Positions 8,320 through 17,393 of a DNA stretch of 64,000 nt are shown piece by piece; the stretch's first letter is position 1; each line of letters begins with the position of its first letter. The DNA comes from Kluyveromyces lactis (lineage: Eukaryota; Ascomycota; Saccharomycetes; Saccharomycetales; Saccharomycetaceae). The position numbers and the translations under genes were made by a program. A model generated the notes under the pieces. That model was not told the origin of the DNA and did not search any database. It saw only the letters and a list, made by a program, of their open reading frames with translations. The stretch is taken from the NCBI RefSeq assembly GCF_000002515.2, contig NC_006037.1, forward strand, positions 248,001 to 312,000. The letters are read 5' to 3'.

Positions 8320-10233
8320 ATGACAACTAAGTCACCAGTGAAAAGGCAACAGCAGGATACGTTGTTCTCTTCAAGCCCTAGTGTGAGCGAATCAAGAAAG
8401 CGTCAGTCTAAAAGAGATGAAGCCATCAGAAGGAAGCTGGAAAATGACTTATCGAAGAAGAAGGCTGGTAAATCATCAACAAAGAAGGGTCAAAATTCAG
8501 GGAAGAAAAACAGGAACGCTTCGAGTCCAGGAACTGTTTTGTCTTTATCTCCATCAGAACCAGTAGTATGTAAACCATCAGCTACTGTCTACGAAGCTGC
8601 TCAATTGATGAGCGCTAAAAGAGAGAATTGTATTCTTGTGGTCGATTATGATGACGATACCAATTTGGAAGATGATTCATCTATTTCGGGGGCATTACTA
8701 GGTATCTTTACTGCTAAAGATCTTGCATTTCGTGTAGTGGGAACAGGATTAAAGGCATCCAGTGTCACCATTGACCAGATTATGACCCCGCATCCACTAT
8801 GTGCTACCTCCGATACTTTGGCCTCTGATGCTTTAAACTTGATGGTGGAGCGCGGATTCAGACATCTACCTGTCATCGATGAGGATACTCACGCTATTAT
8901 TAGTGTCTTGGACATCACCAAATGTTACCAAGAAGCAATGGAAAAATTGGAGAGAATGTACGAGCATTCCAAGAAGCTACATGATGCTTTTAACTCAATA
9001 AGTAACGAAATTGGTGGTCTTTCTGGTGGTTCACAGCCTTTTGAAGTCGTTAAGTACTTCGAACATATGAAGTCTGTAATGAACGGACCAACTTTAGAAT
9101 CTGTTCTACACGATGAAACAACGGTTCCATCTTACGTCAATGTAAAAACTAGTGTTCATGAGGCTGCATTGACCATGAAAGATAACCATACCACAGCGGT
9201 ATTAGTGAAAAACGAAGTAAACGAGGTTTCTGGAATTTTTACTTCAAAGGATGTCGTTCTCAGAGTCATCGCAGCCGGTTTGGATCCCAAAACTGTCAGT
9301 GTTATAAGAGTAATGACGCCACAACCTGATGTAGCTCCAAAGACTCTGTCTATTCAACAAGCGTTACGTAAAATGTTTGAAGGCCATTATCTAAACTTAC
9401 CTGTTGTGGATGATGGTGAAATTGTTGGAATTGTTGAAGTCCTAAAACTTACCTATGCGACGTTGTCCCAAATAAACCTAATTTCAGATGCAGAATCACA
9501 TAATTCACAATCTCAGAGAAGCAGTGTACCAACGACTCCAAGTAAAAATGCTGCACCCGGACCCGCATGGAATAAATTCTGGAACGGGTTTGATTTGATG
9601 AACGATTCTTCGTCAGTCCACTCAGAAAGTGTTTTCAGCAATGGTCCACCAGAAATATCTCAAACAGAGCTAAATCAATTCCAGCTTGACAATGGAATGC
9701 ATTTGAATGATTCAGTGTCTTTTGTAAACGGCGAGACTAGCTCTTTGATGGGAAGTAGTCACATTACTTCTCAAGAAGATATAAGAACTTGTTTACATTC
9801 GTTCAAATTCAAAACTTTAACAAATAACAAGACCCACAGAGTATCCCTAAGGCCAATAGAGGGGGTTTCAAAACTAGTTGAACTGATTGGTGAAAAACTA
9901 GGAGGTTCAGATGATGTGGAAATTTTATATGTGGACGATGAAAATGATCTTGTTAGCATCACTCATGATCAAGATTTGATTGACTGTGTGCTTGTGCATA
10001 AAAACATGAATCTAGATAAGATTGATTTATTGGTTCATTATAGATATGAGACTGTACCACAAGATGCTGTGAATAGATTAATCCAAAATAGGTTCAAAAA
10101 AAATGTGCCTTCTCATCCCAAACCATCTAACCAATTAATTCCTGGAATTCCCAATGAAACCCTTCTTCCAGCAGTAATTGTTGCTCTCGGTGCGTCAATT
10201 GCCGTGATATTTTCGTTATCGAGAAAACACTAG
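8320..10233 (+). CDS. CBS-domain and PB1-domain protein with C-terminal membrane anchor (Mug70-like)
   Basis: The 637 residues read as a basic N-terminal region (about 1-70), then four CBS motifs in two pairs. Examples are the AAQLMSAKRENCILVV and GIFTAKDLAFRVV modules at about 90-150, RGFRHLPVID near 185, VHEAALTMKDNHTTAVLV near 285 and GHYLNLPVVDDGEIVGIVE near 365. A Ser/Asn-rich linker leads to a PB1-like domain (about 500-585, with acidic DVEILYVDDENDLVSI) and a hydrophobic end (ALGASIAVIFSLS) before the stop, as in tail-anchored proteins. CBS pairs usually bind adenine nucleotides, and PB1 domains mediate protein pairing. This combination is known from S. pombe Mug70. I know of no S. cerevisiae orthologue at this locus. 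The ligand and membrane are unknown. Confidence 0.85.
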   Translation: MTTKSPVKRQQQDTLFSSSPSVSESRKRQSKRDEAIRRKLENDLSKKKAGKSSTKKGQNSGKKNRNASSPGTVLSLSPSEPVVCKPSATVYEAAQLMSAKRENCILVVDYDDDTNLEDDSSISGALLGIFTAKDLAFRVVGTGLKASSVTIDQIMTPHPLCATSDTLASDALNLMVERGFRHLPVIDEDTHAIISVLDITKCYQEAMEKLERMYEHSKKLHDAFNSISNEIGGLSGGSQPFEVVKYFEHMKSVMNGPTLESVLHDETTVPSYVNVKTSVHEAALTMKDNHTTAVLVKNEVNEVSGIFTSKDVVLRVIAAGLDPKTVSVIRVMTPQPDVAPKTLSIQQALRKMFEGHYLNLPVVDDGEIVGIVEVLKLTYATLSQINLISDAESHNSQSQRSSVPTTPSKNAAPGPAWNKFWNGFDLMNDSSSVHSESVFSNGPPEISQTELNQFQLDNGMHLNDSVSFVNGETSSLMGSSHITSQEDIRTCLHSFKFKTLTNNKTHRVSLRPIEGVSKLVELIGEKLGGSDDVEILYVDDENDLVSITHDQDLIDCVLVHKNMNLDKIDLLVHYRYETVPQDAVNRLIQNRFKKNVPSHPKPSNQLIPGIPNETLLPAVIVALGASIAVIFSLSRKH

Positions 10234-10503
10234 GTATACAATCAATGCCACGCTCTTTTCAAACCTTATATAAAAGTATATATATATTCACATACAATAA
10301 TTTTTTTTTGGTGATTGATCTCTCATACTAATGGTTATAGTAACATTATGTATAAGTATTTATATTATGTACAGGATTTAGATTGAAGGAAAAGTCAAAT
10401 CAAAGATCTGAAAAGCGGCCGACTGGCCTAGTTCAAATGCATTGGAAAAAAAGATATGCGATAGTAAATATAAACAACCCAGAAGAGAGATTGTTTTCGG
10501 AGT

Positions 10504-11265
10504 TTAATCCCTTTTAGCTTTCTCAATAGCGTCTCTTTCATATTGAGCTTCCAATGCGGCGACCTCTTCCAAGATTTTCTTCACCTTCTGTTTTTTCACA
10601 GATGGTTTGACATCGGGAACCACGTACACGTTTGGTGGGAATTTGATATTCGATAAATCAATGGCGTTTGGTTCCGATTCCTTAAATTTCCCTAGTTGAC
10701 CACTTAGTACTTTAATCTCAAACCACGATTTAAATTCCAATGGAGTTTGTAACCTTGTAAGTTCGTAGTCTGGGATAATGTGTCCTGATTTGCATTGTAG
10801 CAGTTTACTGAATTTGAACTTGTTTACCAAATTTTCGAAAGGTTTCCCCAGTTGTTCTTCCGTTGGGACATCACCGAAAGTTTCCTGATAACTTTCCAAA
10901 ACAACCTGTTCCAACTGTTGTTCGGTACTTAATTTATCCTGAGATAACCACTCGTTGAATGGGACGACATCCAACTTTTGTAAACGAATAAGTTCTTCTC
11001 TTCTAGATGAATCGATACCAACAAAATCATCATCTGTTAACTCTAATCTTGTGACCGTTGAGCTCTTCACTACAGTTGTTTTCCCGGACTCGATCTCATT
11101 TATAACTTCTTTTGTATCTCTTTGCAATTCTGGCTGTGTTGAAACGACACCAGCATCTTTGTTTTTATTTCTTCTGAACCATGACAAGAAATCAGAGCGC
11201 ACTGCACTTGAAGTGAATTGTCTTGATGAACGCACTACTGGCACGTACCTAGACGCTAGCATCAT
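10504..11265 (-). CDS. MRPL13: Mitochondrial large-subunit ribosomal protein Mrpl13 (mL50)
   Basis: Positional and length match to YKR006C: about 250 residues, between the YKR005C-like region and MEH1. The N-terminus from the chosen Met (MMLASRYVPVVRSSRQFTSS) is Arg/Ser-rich and free of acids, a typical mitochondrial import presequence. An in-frame ATG 42 nt further upstream (11307) would add MVLCIFFNRKQKRI; I prefer the internal start, but this is not settled. The rest is the lineage-specific mL50 fold with a charged C-terminal helix (KKILEEVAALEAQYERDAIEKAKRD). Confidence 0.82.
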   Translation of the reverse strand: MMLASRYVPVVRSSRQFTSSAVRSDFLSWFRRNKNKDAGVVSTQPELQRDTKEVINEIESGKTTVVKSSTVTRLELTDDDFVGIDSSRREELIRLQKLDVVPFNEWLSQDKLSTEQQLEQVVLESYQETFGDVPTEEQLGKPFENLVNKFKFSKLLQCKSGHIIPDYELTRLQTPLEFKSWFEIKVLSGQLGKFKESEPNAIDLSNIKFPPNVYVVPDVKPSVKKQKVKKILEEVAALEAQYERDAIEKAKRD

Positions 11266-11307
11266 TATTCTTTTTTGTTTTCGATTGAAAAATATGCACA
11301 GTACCAC

Positions 11308-11864
11308 GCTTTAATGAACTGATATCAACCGCCAAATCAGACAACACTAGAAGATACTTCTGTGCTTAAGCTCATCAAGAACTTGACCGTTCAATTAATG
11401 TTCTAATATACAATATCTTCATCAAATTGTAAGTTTATAGTTTTTAGATGAAATTTTTCAATTTTTCAATTGGGCATAGAAAGAATGTAGTCCATATGGG
11501 AAGGTTCTAAAGAGAGAAAGAAACAGGATCTGAAGCGATAGATAGTTGCATCATAGTGGTCTTTAACAACGGGTCGAGTTAAGTGCGTACTTCCTGGTTT
11601 GCATGATGTTCACTGTATTCAGTAACTAAAAGCTGCTTATCTATGTAGCCCGATAGATAAAGAAGACGGGGTTACCCTATTCAAAACACCCACAACCCAC
11701 ATACTAGAATATGAAATTTATGCTTCCCAGTGCTTTTTATCAACATCTATAGTAAGTGTAGTTCCTTTACCTTAAAGCCACCAAGGCAATGAGATAGTTT
11801 ACGTTTACTAACGAATTCTAGCATCAGTAGCTACCGAAAATCTGCCTAAAACATTTAAAATATT
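11308..11864. promoter_or_regulatory. Divergent promoter of MRPL13 and MEH1
   Basis: About 560 bp. It contains a possible intron in the MEH1 leader: GTAAGT at 11752, TACTAAC at 11806-11812 and TAG ending at 11821 (see findings). Otherwise AT-rich, with no gene seen. Confidence 0.4.
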
Positions 11865-12296
11865 ATGGGAAATGTGCTAAGTTGCTGCTTTCGTCAAGAT
11901 AGCGACGAAAATGACCCGTTATTGCAGGAACAGGACAGGTACGGCTCACAAGCCCAATTAGATTATAACGAAATGGAACAACGACAGAAGGAAAGAGTGC
12001 TTGCAAGAGAACTTGAATTGACCGAAATCGTGAATAATACGAACGATAAGCTTATAGATATAGGTATGATCAGCAACAGCGGTATCGTAGCATCCTCACA
12101 CGATTTAGGTTCGAGCTATGTGCAAGATCAAAGAGAAATTTTACATGACGTACCCTTAACGGTACTTCCCAGTTCGAAAATAAAACAGGACACAAGGAAG
12201 GCGATTCAAGAATTTCACAAAAAGTACTTCGCTAACCTAGTGAAAAACCTTACCGTGGAATATAACAAGCCATTGGTCGCCAATATCGAATCGTGA
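11865..12296 (+). CDS. MEH1: EGO/Ragulator-complex subunit Meh1/Ego1
   Basis: A small protein that anchors the EGO complex (with Ego2/Ego3 and the Gtr1-Gtr2 GTPases) to the vacuolar membrane, upstream of TORC1. The start MGNVLSCC gives Gly2 for N-myristoylation and Cys7/Cys8 for palmitoylation, the same lipid-anchor logic as yeast Ego1 and mammalian LAMTOR1. Charged helices follow (NEMEQRQKERVLARELELTEI). Length is 143 residues against about 184 in S. cerevisiae. The order MRPL13-MEH1-RSC4 is as in YKR006C-YKR007W-YKR008W. The short protein, the lipidation signal and the synteny together make the call. Confidence 0.88.
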   Translation: MGNVLSCCFRQDSDENDPLLQEQDRYGSQAQLDYNEMEQRQKERVLARELELTEIVNNTNDKLIDIGMISNSGIVASSHDLGSSYVQDQREILHDVPLTVLPSSKIKQDTRKAIQEFHKKYFANLVKNLTVEYNKPLVANIES

Positions 12297-12626
12297 CGCA
12301 ATAGGTTTCTGCACTATTAGCGCACTCAAAATGGGTTCACCAAATGTTGAAATGCGATATATCACTATATACGTCTGAACATTTCTCAATCTTGTAAAGG
12401 TACTTTCACTCTCTTTATTGAAAACATTGAAATATACAAACTTTGTAGAATAGACATATAAAACAATACGCAGTATACGATTTTGGTTTGTCAAAGGAGC
12501 CAATTAGGTACGGTTAGAGTAAGTGCCTTGACTGCTGCATATATACTGAAATTTGTTCATTTAAGAAGCCAAGGAAGCGAGGAGGCAAAAAAAAAAGCAT
12601 AAACAAACTGGAAAGCGCCAAATACT
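12297..12626. promoter_or_regulatory. MEH1-RSC4 intergenic region
   Basis: 330 bp between two plus-strand genes, AT-rich, with an A9 tract just upstream of RSC4. Presumed MEH1 terminator and RSC4 promoter. Confidence 0.4.
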
Positions 12627-14306
12627 ATGGCTGTGAAAAGAAGCAGATCAGAAGATCCCAGTGAGGAACCCGAACAAAAGCATTCAAAACAGAATTATGT
12701 ACCAAGATATACACCAGGAAAACGTCCTAGAAGCGGCGCTCTACCCAAAGTGGATTATGTGCACCCTTTGGATCCTACAGAAGAGCTCATTGTAGATCTA
12801 GATTGGACTATTCCTAAGTTGAATTTGTTCATCGCATTTACTTTGGATAATTTAGTTGAAGCTCACAAGGCTTTATTCAAACACTTTATCAAACTACCCA
12901 GTAGGAAGTTTCATCCACAGTACTATTACAAAATTGATCAACCGATCTCTATTAACGAAATTAAAAGCAGGGATTACGAATATAGTGGTGGGGAAACCAA
13001 GTTCTTATTGGATTGTGAACTGATCTACAAGAACTGTCTTGCATATAACGATCCAGATTCTCTTATTGTTAAAAATGCGAAACAAGTGGTATATTTCATC
13101 AAAAATGAAGTGTTGAAAGTAAAAAATGCTACAAGAAATTTCTTGGTTAACGATGATGTGAAGACACGTTTCATAGCAATCTTTGACACTTTACTCAATG
13201 TAACAGATAAACAGATGGCAGAAATCTTAGCAGAAGATGATGACGTAAAATTAGAAGCGGCTTCTAACAACAACTTGGATGACACTTTAAACATATGCCA
13301 ACCGTTCCTTGAATTGGTAGATAAAGATGAGTATCCAGAATATGAAGAAGTGATTCGTTTACCTAACTCATTGAACTTGGTGAAAAATAACTTAGAACTT
13401 GGATACTATCACAAAATCTACGATTTCATTACCGATGTTAATTTGACGTTTCAAAACGCATTGGTTTTCAATGACGAAGATACTACAATATATAGCGATG
13501 CATTGAAGCTGATGAAATGTTTTAGTGTATTGATCCAAAGAAGGTTCTTCCCTGAATTAGAAACTGCTAGAGAAAAAGGAGAAATCACGCTGGAATACGA
13601 CAAAATTGAATATAAACAGTTCGTACAAGAAGAAGAAGAGGAAGAACCAATTCTTTCTGATGATGATGAAACTAACGAAGAATACAATTATATAGAGGGA
13701 CTAGGAAATGGATATAATCGAGGCCCAATGTCTAGAGATTACCTTTTGGGACCATCAAAAACAAGTAAAACTGCAGACTCGAAAGTTGAAAACAATGAAC
13801 CAGATAAACCACTTCCCTTGAAATTTAACATCCTTCCTGTTATAAAAAAGCACAACATTGAACCAAAGACAGAGCCAGTGCCTTATAAAGTGATAGAAAA
13901 GATTCAGATTTCTTCTTCTAGAAGTTTTTATGAACAATCAATACGACCACTGAAGGGACTGTATCAGAATTCCGACAATATCACTTGGTTCGAATACATA
14001 TTCGCAGATGGTGCCCTCACCCAAACCAGCCACGAATATGCTATTACACTACCACCAAAACAAAATTCAATTACTGTGGTTTCACAATTAAGCTCTCCTG
14101 TTTCAGAAGATAGCCCTGCAGTTTTGATAGCAAACAAGGATAAAGTAAACCCAATACCAGTATTAGATGGGGATAAATTCGACGAAAGTAAAGCAAGATA
14201 CGATATCAAGTTGGCAGAAGGTCTGAACACTGTTACTTTCTCTGTAAGAGATTCAGAGAACGACCGTTTGGAAACAGCCAAATTCTGGATTAGTGTATTA
14301 CCTTAG
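12627..14306 (+). CDS. RSC4: RSC chromatin-remodelling complex subunit Rsc4 (tandem bromodomains)
   Basis: Nuclear protein of the essential RSC remodeller, which reads acetylated histone H3 through paired bromodomains. An N-terminal basic tail (MAVKRSRSED...) is followed by a first bromodomain (about 60-165, ending LDCELIYKNCLAYNDPDS) and a second (about 215-310, ending DVNLTFQNALVFNDEDT). Both carry the Asn of the acetyl-lysine pocket. An acidic linker and a C-terminal domain (about 430-559) follow. The 559 residues are slightly shorter than S. cerevisiae Rsc4 (625). It is next to MEH1, as in S. cerevisiae. Confidence 0.92.
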   Translation: MAVKRSRSEDPSEEPEQKHSKQNYVPRYTPGKRPRSGALPKVDYVHPLDPTEELIVDLDWTIPKLNLFIAFTLDNLVEAHKALFKHFIKLPSRKFHPQYYYKIDQPISINEIKSRDYEYSGGETKFLLDCELIYKNCLAYNDPDSLIVKNAKQVVYFIKNEVLKVKNATRNFLVNDDVKTRFIAIFDTLLNVTDKQMAEILAEDDDVKLEAASNNNLDDTLNICQPFLELVDKDEYPEYEEVIRLPNSLNLVKNNLELGYYHKIYDFITDVNLTFQNALVFNDEDTTIYSDALKLMKCFSVLIQRRFFPELETAREKGEITLEYDKIEYKQFVQEEEEEEPILSDDDETNEEYNYIEGLGNGYNRGPMSRDYLLGPSKTSKTADSKVENNEPDKPLPLKFNILPVIKKHNIEPKTEPVPYKVIEKIQISSSRSFYEQSIRPLKGLYQNSDNITWFEYIFADGALTQTSHEYAITLPPKQNSITVVSQLSSPVSEDSPAVLIANKDKVNPIPVLDGDKFDESKARYDIKLAEGLNTVTFSVRDSENDRLETAKFWISVLP

Positions 14307-14439
14307 TTAGCTATTATGTAGCTCCAGTGTAATATATGAAGACTATAAATTTACTCAAAAAATGGGGCTTGAAAGAAGAATCACTCTCAAGAGAACCGAA
14401 CGTCAGTTATTAAAAAAAAAACACTCTCACTCGATCCAG

Positions 14440-16356
14440 TTAGCAATATACAATGATATCATCTCCATTTAGTACCCTGAACACCTTTTCAGGCTCTACA
14501 TTATAAAGATCAATTTTCAACTTGCTCGAAGTAGCCAATTGTAAAAGCGACAAAAAGGCATTACAGGCAATTCTTTTAGTAACAGGTATAATCTCTTCAT
14601 CTTCTTCCTGACTTAACTTACTTGGGATAATATCTTCAAAAAGGAATTTTCTGGAATAACCTGGGAAAGCGGCAGTTCTTTTACCTATGTGTTGTCCTCT
14701 CTCAACAATATATTGAAAGAATTTTTCTGTCTGCTTATCATGCACGATAAGCTGCTGTTGATTTTCATTAAATGTCTGTGGAATTGAATCTGATCCTGAA
14801 AGGTAGTCCGCAGAACCGCTGTCTCCTCTTATCGCTCCTCTTCTTCGATTTGGATATCCTCTTAAGTTTTCGAGATTGTCTGAATTGGCAGTATAGTTTC
14901 TGTTTGTGCTTCTACCAAAACTTGAGGGAGGGATATCAAGTTCCATAAATTGGGGATCATCCATTGGCATGTCCATATACTCAGGATACTCGTTTATTTG
15001 TTCAGGTAAGTTGTGAAGATGAATCCTGTTGGAATCACCACTACTGGATACGTTCGAAAAGTCCATTCTTCTTCCATGTTCTAAACTCAAAACGCTGCTA
15101 GATCTAGACGTATCTCCTGCAGAGTGCATTACTCTTCCTCTTCTACCTTGCGGAAAATTGATAGAGCTCAATGGTTGGAAGAGTTCAGAGTAAAAATTTA
15201 GCATCTGCCTTGGCCGATCTTCATCAGTAAACAATTCTTTCCAGTCAGAGATCATAGGTTTTGATTTTGACGATCTACGGGCATGTAAATCTCTCATAAT
15301 GTCCTTGTAATTTTCATGATTGTAGCGCAATGTATCTGTTAATAAGCCAATCGTACTATCAACCTTGATCTTTTGGAACCAATTAGCCACCGTTCTTCGC
15401 TTTTTATTTTTTGTGCTTTTGGCGTTTACTTCTACTTCGTTTAATGTATTCCCGTCTTCATCTTCATCTTCATTGTCGAGACCTAATCTTCTTTTCATTT
15501 GTTGCAAATGTGGATTAGAAGTTTCTGTTTCATCAAGCACTGGCATACCAAGATCTATTCCATGAGTCGCATCGTTATCGTAATTCAGACCAAGGTCACT
15601 GTGCACTGAACTTAAATTAGCGGTCTCTGCTTCATTGTCAGTTAATACTTCGTCGAGTCTGAAATTCAATTCTACGTCAATGGGAGCCAAATCATCATCC
15701 TCATATTCGTCAGCATCACCATTAATATGAAAATCATGACCACTATTTACCGTATTACCTCTTGATCTTGCATTCAAATACGGCTCGTTACCAATTTCCA
15801 TTTCTCTCCACATGTCGTCCTGCCTGATTGCCTGCTTATCGGCAAGTACTGGAGCCCTTGTTGAATTGGTCAAAATTTGTCTGTCATTTGTATTATTATT
15901 TCCGTTAAGGAGGAAATCCAAATTGTTGTCCATCTTCAATTGCATCATCATATCAAAATTTGGATCATCCTGCAAGAAATTATCACCAGTTTCAGTGATG
16001 ACTTGGTTCTGTACCATTTTTGTTTTGTTATGACCACCGGAACCACCAGTACTTTTCCCCAGAGGTTTCAAACCTATCCATTGTCTTTGCAATGCGTCTC
16101 TCAAGCTGGTAACATCTGCTAAAATGAATCCAGTCTTCCGTTCATAGCACACTGTGACACCGTATAACAACTGTCCAGTATGGCGTAAAGGCATCGATAC
16201 TTGCCCAGATGCTAATATTTGGCAAGCATGAGGAATGGAAACTTTGACTATCTCTCTTTTCTTCACATTCACTGAGTGGGACGCTCCCAAACTGGATAAC
16301 AACCACACTGTTGCAATGTTCTGATCTTGGGCTATTCTGACTCCCACCTCTGCCAT
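14440..16356 (-). CDS. REC8: Meiotic cohesin kleisin subunit Rec8
   Basis: The N-terminal segment ATVWLLSSLG, KKREIVKVSIPHAC and LLYGVTVCYERKTGFIL matches the Smc3-binding domain of yeast Rec8 (TTVWLLSALG..., LLYGVTICYNKKT). The C-terminus (RIACNAFLSLLQLATSSKLKIDLYNVEPEKVFRVL) is the winged-helix domain that binds Smc1. The middle is acidic and Ser-rich and has Arg sites suited to separase cleavage (for example EHGRRM and EPYLNARSRG), which I cannot assign. I chose the Met at 16356 because it places the conserved VWLL motif about as far from the start as in S. cerevisiae. An in-frame ATG at 16416 would add 20 residues. The promoter carries a URS1 element, as expected for a meiotic gene. Confidence 0.88.
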   Translation of the reverse strand: MAEVGVRIAQDQNIATVWLLSSLGASHSVNVKKREIVKVSIPHACQILASGQVSMPLRHTGQLLYGVTVCYERKTGFILADVTSLRDALQRQWIGLKPLGKSTGGSGGHNKTKMVQNQVITETGDNFLQDDPNFDMMMQLKMDNNLDFLLNGNNNTNDRQILTNSTRAPVLADKQAIRQDDMWREMEIGNEPYLNARSRGNTVNSGHDFHINGDADEYEDDDLAPIDVELNFRLDEVLTDNEAETANLSSVHSDLGLNYDNDATHGIDLGMPVLDETETSNPHLQQMKRRLGLDNEDEDEDGNTLNEVEVNAKSTKNKKRRTVANWFQKIKVDSTIGLLTDTLRYNHENYKDIMRDLHARRSSKSKPMISDWKELFTDEDRPRQMLNFYSELFQPLSSINFPQGRRGRVMHSAGDTSRSSSVLSLEHGRRMDFSNVSSSGDSNRIHLHNLPEQINEYPEYMDMPMDDPQFMELDIPPSSFGRSTNRNYTANSDNLENLRGYPNRRRGAIRGDSGSADYLSGSDSIPQTFNENQQQLIVHDKQTEKFFQYIVERGQHIGKRTAAFPGYSRKFLFEDIIPSKLSQEEDEEIIPVTKRIACNAFLSLLQLATSSKLKIDLYNVEPEKVFRVLNGDDIIVYC

Positions 16357-16506
16357 TATGTGAACGAGTTTCCTAGCAACAATAACCTGTTTAGAACTCT
16401 GTGTATTGACATACACATCGATATAGTTTTACTCATAAATATTAATGAGAAGTAACAACTAACGAACTTTAAGAAATAAGGAGCACTTTTTATTTTATTA
16501 TCAATT

Positions 16507-16516
16507 TAGCCGCCGA
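16507..16516 (+). promoter_or_regulatory. URS1 (Ume6-type) meiotic control element
   Basis: The sequence TAGCCGCCGA is the full URS1 core bound by Ume6 in S. cerevisiae, where it represses early meiotic genes in mitosis and activates them with Ime1. It lies about 150 bp upstream of the chosen REC8 start, a normal spacing. The motif match is seen; use by a Ume6 homologue is inferred. Confidence 0.75.
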
Positions 16517-16520
16517 GCGT

Positions 16521-16566
16521 CCTCTGAATCGTTTCAAGATGCAACGCGTATAAAACGATTCAGAGG
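16521..16566. repeat. Perfect 14-bp inverted repeat enclosing an MCB-like ACGCGT
   Basis: The arms CCTCTGAATCGTTT (16521-16534) and AAACGATTCAGAGG (16553-16566) are exact reverse complements, separated by 18 nt holding ACGCGT (16544-16549). The right arm abuts a GTCACGTGATC E-box. It could be a compound operator or form a cruciform. Confidence 0.85.
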
Positions 16567-16784
16567 TCACGTGATCAATATGGATAGCATTCCATTTTCT
16601 TTATTCTCTCGACTTCTGTTTCTGCATACAATAATGTCTAATAGCAGTAATCAAGAACAATAAAATAAGGAAAATGTAAAAGAACAGAGGCAAATACACG
16701 GCTATTCCTCGATATCTGTTAAGATAATTCTCTCAGTTTGTACAGTAACCAACCGCATATCTCAATAGCAAACCAACAATAATC

Positions 16785-17393
16785 ATGGAAAGCGGCAAAG
16801 ACGCTGAAAATCAGCCTGTATTGTTCATGGGAGCACAAACTGAAAATTTAGATTACATGTATGAACTAGTGCATGAACTTTCCGCCCAATTGAAAACGAA
16901 CGAAAATATGAGAGATGCTGTTTTGCAGGATGTGGACCTTCTATCCAGGCAGTTGAACCATGGCAATGTGGACGTATCACCGGACATCAATGTCACAAAG
17001 CAATTTATATACAAAAGGTTGAAAGACGAGGAACTCTCAATTCAGGATGAAGAAGAAGAAGATGGGAATGAAGAGGACAACATGTTACATCACGTGACCA
17101 AACAAAACGAACAGTTGAAAGAAATCTTAAAGAACCAACAAAGGCGCAATGCTGTAGCACTTCAAGCTCTACGACACCACGACGAAGGATTGGAAATATG
17201 CGTGACAATGTTACGAAATGAAATCTACAGTTACCACGTGACCGTACTATCACGGTCCCGAGATCTTATAGAAAATCAGCTATACAAAGCGGAAGATTCC
17301 CAATTCAATCAATACCTAGAGTCTGTGACGGACTTACAGCAGCTTCTAGACCTTTGTAAACTTTACAGAACACTTCTAAGAGCGCACCCGTAA
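16785..17393 (+). CDS. Coiled-coil protein of unknown function
   Basis: A 202-residue acidic protein that I do not recognise. It is predicted mostly helical: heptad-like stretches near 24-60 (YELVHELSAQLKTNENMRDA) and 100-125 (KQNEQLKEILKNQQRRNA), an acidic insert around 88-98 (DEEEEDGNEEDN), then a C-terminal helical pair ending LCKLYRTLLRAHP. There is no signal peptide or membrane segment. Size and layout recall small kinetochore or spindle coiled-coil subunits, but that is only a resemblance. It is divergent from REC8 and shares the promoter with the URS1 and palindrome. The only long reading frame on either strand here that looks coding. Confidence 0.7.
   Translation: MESGKDAENQPVLFMGAQTENLDYMYELVHELSAQLKTNENMRDAVLQDVDLLSRQLNHGNVDVSPDINVTKQFIYKRLKDEELSIQDEEEEDGNEEDNMLHHVTKQNEQLKEILKNQQRRNAVALQALRHHDEGLEICVTMLRNEIYSYHVTVLSRSRDLIENQLYKAEDSQFNQYLESVTDLQQLLDLCKLYRTLLRAHP

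Larger units (their letters stand above)
16357..16784. promoter_or_regulatory. Divergent promoter between REC8 and a coiled-coil gene
   Basis: This stretch holds a URS1 site (16507-16516), a 14-bp perfect inverted repeat around an ACGCGT box, and a CACGTG E-box at 16568-16573, all within 70 bp. Each is described separately. Confidence 0.6.

Noticed and set aside
17091-17245. Two CACGTGAC words inside the coiled-coil gene
   Set aside because: They lie in coding sequence and spell ordinary codons (His-Val-Thr); no reason to call them regulatory.
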